The position numbers and the translations under genes were made by a program. Positions 29,764-37,844 of a DNA stretch of 64,000 bases are shown here, one piece after another. Positions within the stretch are counted from its first letter, which is position 1, and every line of letters starts with the position of its first letter. The notes under the pieces were generated by a model that was not told where the DNA came from, made no database searches, and saw only the letters and a list, made by a program, of their open reading frames with translations. The stretch is taken from the NCBI GenBank assembly GCA_016720145.1, contig JADJXV010000013.1, positions 53,254 through 117,253 on the forward strand. Reading direction: 5' to 3'. Origin of the DNA: Ignavibacteria bacterium (GTDB lineage: Bacteria > Bacteroidota > Ignavibacteria > Kapaibacteriales > UBA961).

Positions 29764-30675
29764 ATGAGTAAAACTGTTCGGCTAATTGGTTTTCCTATGG
29801 ATTTGGGTGCCGGTCGACGGGGCGTAGATATGGGTCCGTCTGCCCTACGGATCGCTGAAATAGCTCAAAAACTCGAAGCACTCGGATATACGGTATTTGA
29901 TGAAGGCGATATTACAGTCAGAACACAAGAAGTACTTTTAGTAGAGGACGCGACGCTAAAATACTTACCTGAAATTACAAACGCTTGTCAGCATCTTGCT
30001 GATAAAGTAGAGCAAGTACTCAATGGCGGAGATTTCCCAATCATTTTAGGTGGCGATCACTCAATGAGTATTGGTTCGATTTCAGGTATAGCAGCGCATT
30101 GCCGCAAACACAACAAACGCTTGGGAGTATTGTGGATAGATGCTCACACTGATATTAATACACCGGAAACATCACCTACAGGAAACATTCATGGAATGCC
30201 GATAGCAGCTCTATTGGGTATTGGGGCAAAAGAATTAACCACTATTGGTGGAGATTTTGTAAAAATTGAACCCAACAATATAGTATATATAGGGATACGC
30301 TCGATTGACGAAGGAGAAAGAACGCTCATTAAACAGTTAGGAATTAGTACGTATACGATGTTTGACATAGATAAATACGGCATATTTACGATTGTTCAAA
30401 ACACTCTCGATCAAATGCGTCAAAGTGTCGATCATCTCCACATTAGTTTTGATTTGGACAGCGTCGATCCTACTGTTGCAAAAGGTGTCGGGACACCTGT
30501 TCAAGGGGGGTTGTCCTATAGAGAAACACATTTACTGATGGAGCTAATAGCCGAAAGCGGACTCATTTCTTCGTTCGAGATTGCAGAAGTTAATCCAATT
30601 TTGGATGATATGAATTCGAGTGCTGTTTTCGCTACAGGTGCAGTCGCATCATGTATGGGTAAGAGAATTTTGTAG
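29764..30675 (+). CDS. rocF: Arginase (ureohydrolase family)
   Basis: Cytosolic enzyme cutting L-arginine into ornithine and urea with two manganese ions. The 303-residue protein has every metal-binding motif: GGDHSMSIGS (His), WIDAHTDINTP (Asp, His, Asp) and HISFDLDSVDP (two Asp), plus GNIHGMPIA, a signature of true arginases rather than agmatinases. Intact, ordinary length. It follows the Omp85-like gene and is followed 11 bases later by a barrel gene; no other arginine-pathway gene is nearby. Confidence 0.95.
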   Translation: MSKTVRLIGFPMDLGAGRRGVDMGPSALRIAEIAQKLEALGYTVFDEGDITVRTQEVLLVEDATLKYLPEITNACQHLADKVEQVLNGGDFPIILGGDHSMSIGSISGIAAHCRKHNKRLGVLWIDAHTDINTPETSPTGNIHGMPIAALLGIGAKELTTIGGDFVKIEPNNIVYIGIRSIDEGERTLIKQLGISTYTMFDIDKYGIFTIVQNTLDQMRQSVDHLHISFDLDSVDPTVAKGVGTPVQGGLSYRETHLLMELIAESGLISSFEIAEVNPILDDMNSSAVFATGAVASCMGKRIL

Positions 30676-30686
30676 AATAGATTGAC

Positions 30687-31505
30687 ATGAAAGTATTCGG
30701 TTGGAATATGACTTTTCTCATGAGAATAATCAGCGTTTTACTTTATTTTGCGTTTGTGGATGCAACAGCTAAACAACATGATACCTTATCAAATAGTAAA
30801 GCTAAGATTAACAAAACGGTTTCTGCATATATAGGATCGAAATTTAATCTTGGGGATTCAGAATTTTTCAGAGAATATGCTCGAACGTTTAACGCCAATA
30901 CGCTTTTTCCGGTACAGACGGTAATTGGTGTAGAGATTAGAGCGGAAGCAATTAAATCAATACGTTTTGGAATTAACAGTGAATATTTTGCAGCTGACTT
31001 TGTCGATTCATACTCAAGACTTGTCCAATCCCCTGTAGATTCATTATCTGTCGGTGCGAGATTCTCAAGTGAGAAGATCCATTTCACTGCGATTCCGATT
31101 ATGTTAACTGCTGATTACGTTCCTTCAAATACACAATTTCGAACATATTGTGGTGGAGGATTAGGGATTTCAATCAGTCGAATTCGATGGGAGGAAACTA
31201 CAATATCAACTGTTGCCAATGATCGAAGAGTAGGTGGAACTCACATCGATGAAAATATACTCGCACCTACTGCGTGTATCTATGCCGGCCTTGAGTTGGG
31301 TTTTGATAAAAGACATAAAAATAATAGTGTTACATCATTAACCATCGAAGCTCGTTATTCAATAATCGGTATGTCGGCTCCTATGTTCGCCTCGGTATCG
31401 TCCCAATTTTTTAACCCTCCTGATACATGGAAACAGAAATTTAGTGTGGGTGCCAGTGGTTTTTCTTTGACAATTGGTTTGGCGTTTCAGTCGCCGGATA
31501 TATAA
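30687..31505 (+). CDS. Predicted outer-membrane beta-barrel protein
   Basis: A 272-residue exported protein. An N-terminal hydrophobic stretch (MRIISVLLYFAFVDATAKQ, from residue 12) acts as signal peptide; the true start may be any of three in-frame ATGs. The mature part has alternating strands (AYIGSKFNLGDSEFF, GVEIRAEAIKSIRFGINSEY, GLELGFDKRHKNN, GASGFSLTIGLAFQSP) and an aromatic/hydrophobic end typical of small PorT/OmpA-like barrels. No specific family recognised. Only 11 bases separate it from arginase. Confidence 0.65.
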   Translation: MKVFGWNMTFLMRIISVLLYFAFVDATAKQHDTLSNSKAKINKTVSAYIGSKFNLGDSEFFREYARTFNANTLFPVQTVIGVEIRAEAIKSIRFGINSEYFAADFVDSYSRLVQSPVDSLSVGARFSSEKIHFTAIPIMLTADYVPSNTQFRTYCGGGLGISISRIRWEETTISTVANDRRVGGTHIDENILAPTACIYAGLELGFDKRHKNNSVTSLTIEARYSIIGMSAPMFASVSSQFFNPPDTWKQKFSVGASGFSLTIGLAFQSPDI

Positions 31506-31583
31506 TAATAGTATGTCAATAAATAACTCTCCATTTATATTTTTCAACGAATTTAATTTTAATTACTTAATAAGGATAAAGAA

Positions 31584-31898
31584 ATGATAATCAATGTAAC
31601 AGCTCGCCATTTTAAAGCATGGCCGGAATTGCACGAATTGGTAGTAGATGCGGCTAATGGTTTTTTAAAATATAACGAGAGTATTACTCGGACAGATATC
31701 GTATTATCTGAAGAAAATGACAAGTTTATTGAGTTTACAGTCCATGTCAATAGTCATACTTTTCATGGTGAAGCGACAGGCGCAGATTTTGATAAAGCCT
31801 TGCATGGCGCAAGCGACAAAATTGTAGCACAGCTCCGTAAGTTGAAAGAAAAGATGACAAACCATAAAGGCAAAGATGTACCGGAATTTTTGGGATAA
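31584..31898 (+). CDS. hpf: Ribosome hibernation promoting factor, short form
   Basis: A 104-residue ribosome-binding protein of the HPF/RaiA family that inactivates ribosomes in stationary phase. The N-terminus MIINVTARHFKAWPELHELV, the VLSEENDKFIEFTVHV strand and DFDKALHGASDKIVAQLRKLKEK helix are typical; the long-form C-terminal dimerisation domain is absent. It is followed by hprK and ptsN, the same grouping seen downstream of rpoN in proteobacteria, which supports a nutrient-response cluster. Confidence 0.93.
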   Translation: MIINVTARHFKAWPELHELVVDAANGFLKYNESITRTDIVLSEENDKFIEFTVHVNSHTFHGEATGADFDKALHGASDKIVAQLRKLKEKMTNHKGKDVPEFLG

Positions 31899-32042
31899 TT
31901 TCTTGAGGCCTATAACATTACTGAATTTGAGTTTAGAATGTAGTATAACCAATATCTAACCATGAAGAATTATAGATTTTTTATACTTTTCTGACACATA
32001 CTTCAAACTGAATGAGATAACCAATAAATAAAACAGGTATCT

Positions 32043-33062
32043 ATGTCACAATTCTCAAAACTCAAAACAATATCTAAGCAAAATATACCTGTCGAACAGT
32101 TGCTATCTTCACCGGTGCAGCTTCGTGCAGTCGTCGGTGGTACCAGCTTAGGAAATGCAATTACCGATAAAAACCTCCACCGACCTCAGCTTGCTTTAGC
32201 CGGTTTTGTCGAGCTTTTTACATTTCATAGAGTTCAGATCTTCGGGAATACAGAAATTTATTACCTCAAAAGTCTAAAGCCTGAGGCACGTAAGCAAGCA
32301 TTTGAGACAATTACCGGGTTCCCAATACCCTGTATTATACTAACAAATAACCATGAACTAGAGCCGGAACTTCTTGAAATTGCTGAGCGAAGGAATATAG
32401 CTGTATTTGCAACAGAATTTGAAACAACAAAATCATCCTACCTGTTGTCTGAGTTTTTAGATGATCAATTTGCACAGCAAGTTGTGCTCCATGGTTCATT
32501 TGTCGATGTCTATGGTGTCGGTGTACTTCTGACAGGAAGAAGCGGAATTGGTAAAAGCGAAATTGCTTTAGATTTGATCGAACGCGGACACCGATTAGTA
32601 GCAGATGATATCGTTTATTTTACGAAAAAGCGTGAAAGTGTACTTATGGGAACAGGCACAAATTTGTCGAAGCATTTCATGGAAATTAGAGGACTTGGGA
32701 TAATTGACGTAGAAAGAATGTTTGGAATTCGTGCTATAAGGTTCCAAAAACGGTTAGAAATAATTGTAGAGCTAGAAGAATGGGTGAAAGACAATGAATA
32801 TACTCGTACAGGACTCGAAGAAGCACCACTTTCAATTGTTGGTGTCGATGTAGCATCAGTGAAGCTGCCACTCTTCCCAGGGAAAAATGTAACTGTTATC
32901 ACTGAAGTAATTGCTCTGAATTACTTGTTGAGAACTTACGGTTACAATGCCGCAAAAGTATTTGCAGACCGCCTTCAGGAGCAAATATTCCTCCGAAAAA
33001 AAAACAAATCTACTGTCTATGACCAACGCTCAGTCACGTATTTTCAGAGTGACGATGAATAG
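32043..33062 (+). CDS. hprK: HPr kinase/phosphorylase
   Basis: Bifunctional enzyme that phosphorylates and dephosphorylates a serine of HPr. The 339-residue protein has an N-terminal MurF-like domain, the catalytic HGSFVDVYG (His150), the P-loop GRSGIGKSE at residues 165-173 and the family signature EIRGLGIIDV. Intact. ptsN starts 42 bases downstream. No ptsH or ptsI gene is in the window, so the HPr partner must be elsewhere or the system may be a stand-alone regulatory PTS. Confidence 0.96.
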   Translation: MSQFSKLKTISKQNIPVEQLLSSPVQLRAVVGGTSLGNAITDKNLHRPQLALAGFVELFTFHRVQIFGNTEIYYLKSLKPEARKQAFETITGFPIPCIILTNNHELEPELLEIAERRNIAVFATEFETTKSSYLLSEFLDDQFAQQVVLHGSFVDVYGVGVLLTGRSGIGKSEIALDLIERGHRLVADDIVYFTKKRESVLMGTGTNLSKHFMEIRGLGIIDVERMFGIRAIRFQKRLEIIVELEEWVKDNEYTRTGLEEAPLSIVGVDVASVKLPLFPGKNVTVITEVIALNYLLRTYGYNAAKVFADRLQEQIFLRKKNKSTVYDQRSVTYFQSDDE

Positions 33063-33104
33063 TCGGTTGATTTAAATTTTAGCAACTTAATACTCTTTAG
33101 AAAT

Positions 33105-33569
33105 ATGAAAATAACGGATATTCTCAACAAAAACTGTATTCTGGTACATCGAACTATTAAAACCAAAGAAGAAGCGTTAAATCTTATGATCCAAACACTT
33201 GCGCAATCGGGACAACTTACTGATCCCACAGAAGTGCAACGAGTCGTGTGGGAACGTGAAGCAATAATGTCCACAGGAATCGGGAAGGGATTCGCTCTAC
33301 CTCATGGAAAAACAAATTCTGTAGCTGATACAGTAGGTTGCTTTCTAACTCTCGATGAGTCTATTAATTTTGATGCGTTGGATGGTCTCCCGGTGAATAC
33401 GATTTTTATGCTTATTGGTCGAGAAAATACCGTTGGCACACACTTAAGAATGCTGAGTAGAATCTCACGTTTGATGAATATTGACAGCTTCCGTATAGAA
33501 GTACAATCAGCAGTATCTAGTGATGAAATATATGCATTATTCGAACGAGAAGAATCAACTATGTTTTAA
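33105..33569 (+). CDS. ptsN: PTS IIA-type (PtsN/EIIA-Ntr-like) regulatory protein
   Basis: A 154-residue EIIA of the fructose/mannitol/nitrogen class. The phospho-accepting histidine is His67 in GFALPHGKTNSV; REAIMSTGIG and LIGRENTVGTHLRMLSRISRL are further signatures. No EIIB or EIIC module is linked, so a regulatory role like that of EIIA-Ntr is the better reading. It belongs to the hpf-hprK-ptsN cluster. Confidence 0.92.
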   Translation: MKITDILNKNCILVHRTIKTKEEALNLMIQTLAQSGQLTDPTEVQRVVWEREAIMSTGIGKGFALPHGKTNSVADTVGCFLTLDESINFDALDGLPVNTIFMLIGRENTVGTHLRMLSRISRLMNIDSFRIEVQSAVSSDEIYALFEREESTMF

Positions 33570-33590
33570 TATTATTAACAGTTTAACTCT

Positions 33591-34058
33591 ATGAAGAAAA
33601 CCCTAAATCTAACAGTTTGCATTTTGATGATTTGCAGTACAGCTACGCTTTTTGGTCAAGCCAAATCCAAACCCTCTACACCTTCTACCACAGCACCGGC
33701 TGATACACCGTCACAGCCTCCTCAAACTCAAGAAGACCCCAAAAAACAGCTCATCAAAATTCTCGATGATCAGACTCATTCCTTAGTCAAAAACTATGAT
33801 GGTCAGCTTAGAAATCTCGTTAAGCAATTTGATGAGAATGCAAAAGGCATGCTCCAAAATCAAAAAGAGCAGATCAAAGTACTCCAGGAAAGTCTGAATC
33901 AAATCTCCAAACAGCTCGAAGAACAGCTCAAGCAGCTCTCCGAGCAAACCGCCAAGCTCAATAAACAATTCGACGAACAGGTCAAAACCCTCAATAAGCA
34001 ACTCGACGAGCAAACCGTAAAGCTCACGAAGCAAGTCGAAGAGATTGAAAAGAAGTAA
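33591..34058 (+). CDS. Exported Gln/Lys-rich coiled-coil protein
   Basis: A 155-residue protein with a signal peptide (MKKTLNLTVCILMICSTATLFGQ), a Pro/Thr/Ser-rich linker (about residues 25-50) and a long heptad coiled coil from about residue 55 to the end, with repeated LNKQFDEQVKTLNKQLDEQ-type units of 11 residues. It is probably periplasmic or surface-located; function unknown. The gene starts 22 bases after ptsN and is closed by a strong terminator, so it is the last gene of the hpf-hprK-ptsN unit. Confidence 0.75.
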   Translation: MKKTLNLTVCILMICSTATLFGQAKSKPSTPSTTAPADTPSQPPQTQEDPKKQLIKILDDQTHSLVKNYDGQLRNLVKQFDENAKGMLQNQKEQIKVLQESLNQISKQLEEQLKQLSEQTAKLNKQFDEQVKTLNKQLDEQTVKLTKQVEEIEKK

Positions 34059-34084
34059 GTGCTTTAAATAATAGACTAATAATT

Positions 34085-34113
34085 AAAAAGCCGGTTGGGT
34101 CAACCGGCTTTTT
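34085..34113 (+). terminator. Bidirectional terminator
   Basis: Stem AAAAAGCCGGTTG / CAACCGGCTTTTT with a three-base loop, 27 bases after the coiled-coil gene. It also lies downstream of the convergent metallophosphoesterase gene. Confidence 0.93.
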
Positions 34114-34177
34114 GCGTGTTTTGATATGTGTTTGTCGATTGAACGATGCCTTCTTCACCAATAACTATCGAGGATAT

Positions 34178-35423
34178 TTATCCCTTACTCTCCGGTCTCT
34201 CAAGCGTAATCACCGTGATTTCCGGTTCGATGGCGATCCGTATCGGAGGTCCTACCATCCCTATACCGCGATTGACATAGATGGATTGTTCTTTGTAAGA
34301 ATACAAGCCCGCCCATTGATCATAGACCACGCGTGCAAAACTATAATCCTCTCCCAAAAGATGCACTCCCACTTGTCCGCCATGGGTATGACCGGCAAGC
34401 ATAAGATCGATAGGCACTTTGCCACGGACTTGCGCATCCCAAAACGTAGGGTCATGTGCTAGAAGAATCGTTGGATTCGAAGTATTGAGTCCATGCATGG
34501 CATCACCAAGACGCCCGAAATTCTGTTGGAGTCCCGTATTATCAATTCCGGCGATATTGAGCGTTGCGCCATCGACTTGTATCGTGGAATTGCTGTTGAC
34601 TAAGAGGTTGATACCAGTCGAACGAAGCCCTGATTTGAGCAGATTGTGTTCTTCGGGAGTCATGTAGTGGTCATGATTACCAAGCGAACCATAAACGCCG
34701 AGCGGAGCTTTTAATTTGGATAATTCCTGATGCGTGATCTTGAGTTCGTCTGCGCGGAAATTAACATAATCTCCTGTAATGACAATCAGATCCGGCTTGT
34801 ATGAATCTATCAGTCGTCGCACTTCCTGCATTGGCCGATGCGACCCGAACGAACCTGAATGGATGTCCGATATATGGATGATTTTGAGTCCGCTCAGTTG
34901 AGAAGGGAGACCGGCAATCTTGACCGTCTGATAATACGACTGAAAGTCAAATGCTGTACGAAACATACCATTAGTCGCAATTGCAAATGGTGTCGCTGCA
35001 GCGGTCCATGCTACTTTTTCAAGAAAATCACGGCGCGGAGTAGAGGGGATTTCCTCCGGTTGGTGCGTGGTTGATGAATCGCCGGCAAAAAATTTTTCTG
35101 TAGATCAAGATAAATAACCGACCAATATCTTTAATTAATAAAACCAAAGAAATCAACAGTTTCGGTAAAAACCACAGAACAGTAATCAGTTGAAAAGTAC
35201 GTTTAGCAGGAGCATCAAACCCAAAAAAAGTCAGCAGCAAAGGACTCGAATAAAACGTGCCGAGGAGGACGAGTCCGGCAATTACCCACGGTAATTTATA
35301 AAGGAGCGGGGAATATCCACGGCGTTTGATGAATTTCTGCCAATTGTAGAGGACATAATAGTCAACGAGTATTTGCAGGGTAACGGTAAAAAACCAAAAC
35401 ATTGAAAACCGAACAGGATTCAT
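34178..35423 (-). CDS. Membrane-bound calcineurin-like metallophosphoesterase (frameshifted)
   Basis: The 5' part (from the ATG at 35423) encodes an N-terminal membrane region with three helices (FWFFTVTLQILVDYYVLYNW, LPWVIAGLVLLGTFYS, VLWFLPKLLISLVLLIKDIG). The 3' part is a calcineurin-like phosphoesterase with all metal ligands: SDIHSG, ITGDYVN, GNHDHY, LLAHDP, GHTHGGQ. The frame break is at about 35090, where a run of six T should be five; the join then reads DSSTTHQPEEIPSTPRRDF and includes a Tat-like RRDFLEKVAW stretch. The restored protein is about 414 residues, like YkuE/YaeI-type or DUF-linked membrane phosphoesterases. Substrate unknown. Confidence 0.85.
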
Positions 35424-35440
35424 ACAGTAGGGAATTGAAG

Positions 35441-35484
35441 GGTAAAAGAAAAGGGCAAGTCGCTTATCAAAACGCTTGCCCCAA
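35441..35484 (-). terminator. Terminator after ftsH
   Basis: Stem GGGCAAG / CTTGCCC with an inner extension (CGCTT pairing), followed on the minus strand by TTTTCTTTT. It lies just past the ftsH stop codon. Confidence 0.8.
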
Positions 35485-35502
35485 TTGTGTCGAAGTTGAC
35501 CA

Positions 35503-37569
35503 TTACGCGATGGAACCTTTTGCAGGTGTGTTTTGCAACGGTTTAAGATTGATTTTTGGCGCAAGTTCTTGACCACTAATGATTTGGTCGAGCTCTGCGC
35601 CGTCGAGGATCTCACGTTCGAGTAATATTTTTGACGTTTTGTGCAGTAGTTCTAGATTTTCCTGAAGGAGCTGTTCGGACTGCTTCATTGCCTCGGTAAG
35701 AATTCGTCGTACTTCATTGTCGATGATACGAGCTGTTTCTTCGCTGTGGTCGCGGGGTTGTGCTATTTCACGTCCCAAGAACACTTCTTCGTGTTTCGTT
35801 GCAAATGTCACTGGTCCGACTACTTCACTCATTCCCCATTCACAGACCATTTTTCGAGCGAGAGAGGAGGCGCGGACGAGATCACTGCTAGCACCGGTAT
35901 TCATTTGCCCAAAGACGATTTTTTCCGCGGCACGACCCGCGAGCAGTACAACAATCTGTGTTTCAATGAATTCTTTGGAATATGTATGTGCGTCTTCTGT
36001 TGGGAGATACGATGTCACACCGAGTGCCCGTCCACGTGGGATTATCGTTACTTTATGGACAGGATTGCTATGAGGCAAGAGCTTGCCGGCGAGTGCGTGA
36101 CCCATTTCGTGATAAGCAGTTGTTTCTTTTTCTTTGTCAGAGATGACCATGCTTTTGCGTTCGACACCCATTAAAATTTTATCTTTAGCACTTTCAAAGT
36201 CGAACATTGTCACGGTTTCACCATTTCGGCGGGCAGCAAAAAGTGCAGCTTCATTCACTAAATTCGCTAAATCGGCACCCGAGAGACCAGGCGTGCCGCG
36301 TGCAATTGTTTCCAAGTTTACTTCTGAACTTAGAGGGATATGCTTCACGTGTACTTTCAATATTCCTTCTCTACCTCGTACATCCGGGCGATCAACGACG
36401 ACCTGTCGATCAAATCTACCAGGTCGAAGCAATGCAGAATCTAAAACATCAGGGCGATTGGTAGCAGCGATAATAATAACACCTGAATTCTGCTCAAATC
36501 CATCCATTTCAACGAGTAACTGATTGAGAGTTTGCTCGCGTTCGTCATTTCCACCACCAAGACCTGCTCCTCGAGAACGTCCCACTGCATCAATTTCATC
36601 TATAAATACTAAACATGGAGCGCTTTTTTTGGCTTGTTCGAATAAGTCACGTACTCTGCTTGCACCGACACCGACAAACATTTCAACGAAGTCAGCACCG
36701 GATATAGAGAAGAAGGGAACATTTGCTTCTCCAGAAACTGCGCGTGCTAGAAGAGTTTTACCGGTGCCTGGAGGTCCGAGTAGCAGGACACCTCGTGGGA
36801 TTTTACCGCCAAGTTTTTGGAATTTAGAGGGTTCTTTCAGAAACTCAATCACTTCTTCGAGCTCATACTTTGCCTCATCAGCTCCTGCTACATCTGCAAA
36901 AGTTATTTTATTGGCGCCGGTTTCATTCAAAAGTCGAGCTCGCGATTTGCCGAAAGAAAAAATACCTTTTGGTCCACCATTCTGCATTCTTCGCATCATA
37001 AACATTATCACACCGAAAAGAATCAACCATGGAAAGAGATTCAGTATTAAGGTCATAAATAGATTTTCACTCTCACGGTAACTCCATGTCATACCTTTAG
37101 ATGCCCATGTTTCTTCTGTTTTTGAATCGACAACCCCTAGCTTTGTTGAAAAGAAAATAATAGGTTTTTCGATGCCGTCGCGATTAACATTCATCTGTTC
37201 GCGCAGTGTACCATGAAATTCAAAATCATTGAGTTGTGATTTTTCAATAACAGCTGATGATATTTTACCTTTGGATAAGAAATAAGCGTATTCGCTGTAG
37301 GTCACTTTTACTTCTGAGCGTTCATTCGAATTGAGATTAGAGAAAATAAATATCAATCCAATGATTCCTGCACCAAAAATAAAAAGAGATTTCATTACCT
37401 TACCCATCTGTTGGTCACCGCCGTCTTTGGGGAAATTTGAATTATTTGGGTTTTTTTGTGGTGGTTTTTTGTCCTTGGGGGTGTTAGGAGTATTCATTTC
37501 ATTCAACATAAAAGTGGGTATTAGCGTAAGTCCGGAAGTACCGGATGAATTGTAATTGTATAATGCCAT
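35503..37569 (-). CDS. ftsH: ATP-dependent zinc metalloprotease FtsH
   Basis: Inner-membrane AAA+ protease for membrane and regulatory protein turnover. I choose the ATG at 37569, which has a TTTAGGAT site eight bases upstream, giving 688 residues; the ATG at 37497 is an alternative. Two membrane helices (about 61-78 and 170-191) flank the periplasmic domain; then Walker A GPPGTGKT (265-272), Walker B LVFIDEIDAVG, the second region of homology with AATNRPDVLDSALLRPGRF, and zinc motif HEMGH (487-491). The N-terminal Asn/Pro/Lys-rich tail is unusual but common in this phylum. Intact. Confidence 0.95.
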   Translation of the reverse strand: MALYNYNSSGTSGLTLIPTFMLNEMNTPNTPKDKKPPQKNPNNSNFPKDGGDQQMGKVMKSLFIFGAGIIGLIFIFSNLNSNERSEVKVTYSEYAYFLSKGKISSAVIEKSQLNDFEFHGTLREQMNVNRDGIEKPIIFFSTKLGVVDSKTEETWASKGMTWSYRESENLFMTLILNLFPWLILFGVIMFMMRRMQNGGPKGIFSFGKSRARLLNETGANKITFADVAGADEAKYELEEVIEFLKEPSKFQKLGGKIPRGVLLLGPPGTGKTLLARAVSGEANVPFFSISGADFVEMFVGVGASRVRDLFEQAKKSAPCLVFIDEIDAVGRSRGAGLGGGNDEREQTLNQLLVEMDGFEQNSGVIIIAATNRPDVLDSALLRPGRFDRQVVVDRPDVRGREGILKVHVKHIPLSSEVNLETIARGTPGLSGADLANLVNEAALFAARRNGETVTMFDFESAKDKILMGVERKSMVISDKEKETTAYHEMGHALAGKLLPHSNPVHKVTIIPRGRALGVTSYLPTEDAHTYSKEFIETQIVVLLAGRAAEKIVFGQMNTGASSDLVRASSLARKMVCEWGMSEVVGPVTFATKHEEVFLGREIAQPRDHSEETARIIDNEVRRILTEAMKQSEQLLQENLELLHKTSKILLEREILDGAELDQIISGQELAPKINLKPLQNTPAKGSIA

Positions 37570-37794
37570 TCTAGAAATCCTAAATTCGTGGGTTAAATTA
37601 TCAATTTGAACGGAATAAAATGCCTTGAATTCACTTTTATAATCTTGTGATTTCAAGGCGCCGCCGCATTGACGAATTAGCTTTCCTTAAAATTGCCTCT
37701 ATTGGTAAATTTCCTGAGATATTTAGAAATTTGAGATGATATCTCCTTTAAACTTTATAATTATTTCTCTTACCTTTAGTTAATTACCCAAATA

Positions 37795-37823
37795 AAAAAG
37801 CCGCTTTACAAAGCGGCTTTTTA
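37795..37823 (-). terminator. Terminator after the VIT/vWA gene
   Basis: Stem AAAAAGCCGCTTT / AAAGCGGCTTTTT with a short loop, T run on the minus strand, 22 bases after the stop of the gene at 37845. Confidence 0.92.
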
Positions 37824-37844
37824 TTAAATCATTGAATTGATATG

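Noticed and set aside
33783..34034. Antisense frame in the coiled-coil gene
   Set aside because: Leu/Glu-rich translation is the mirror of the Gln/Lys heptads on the true strand.
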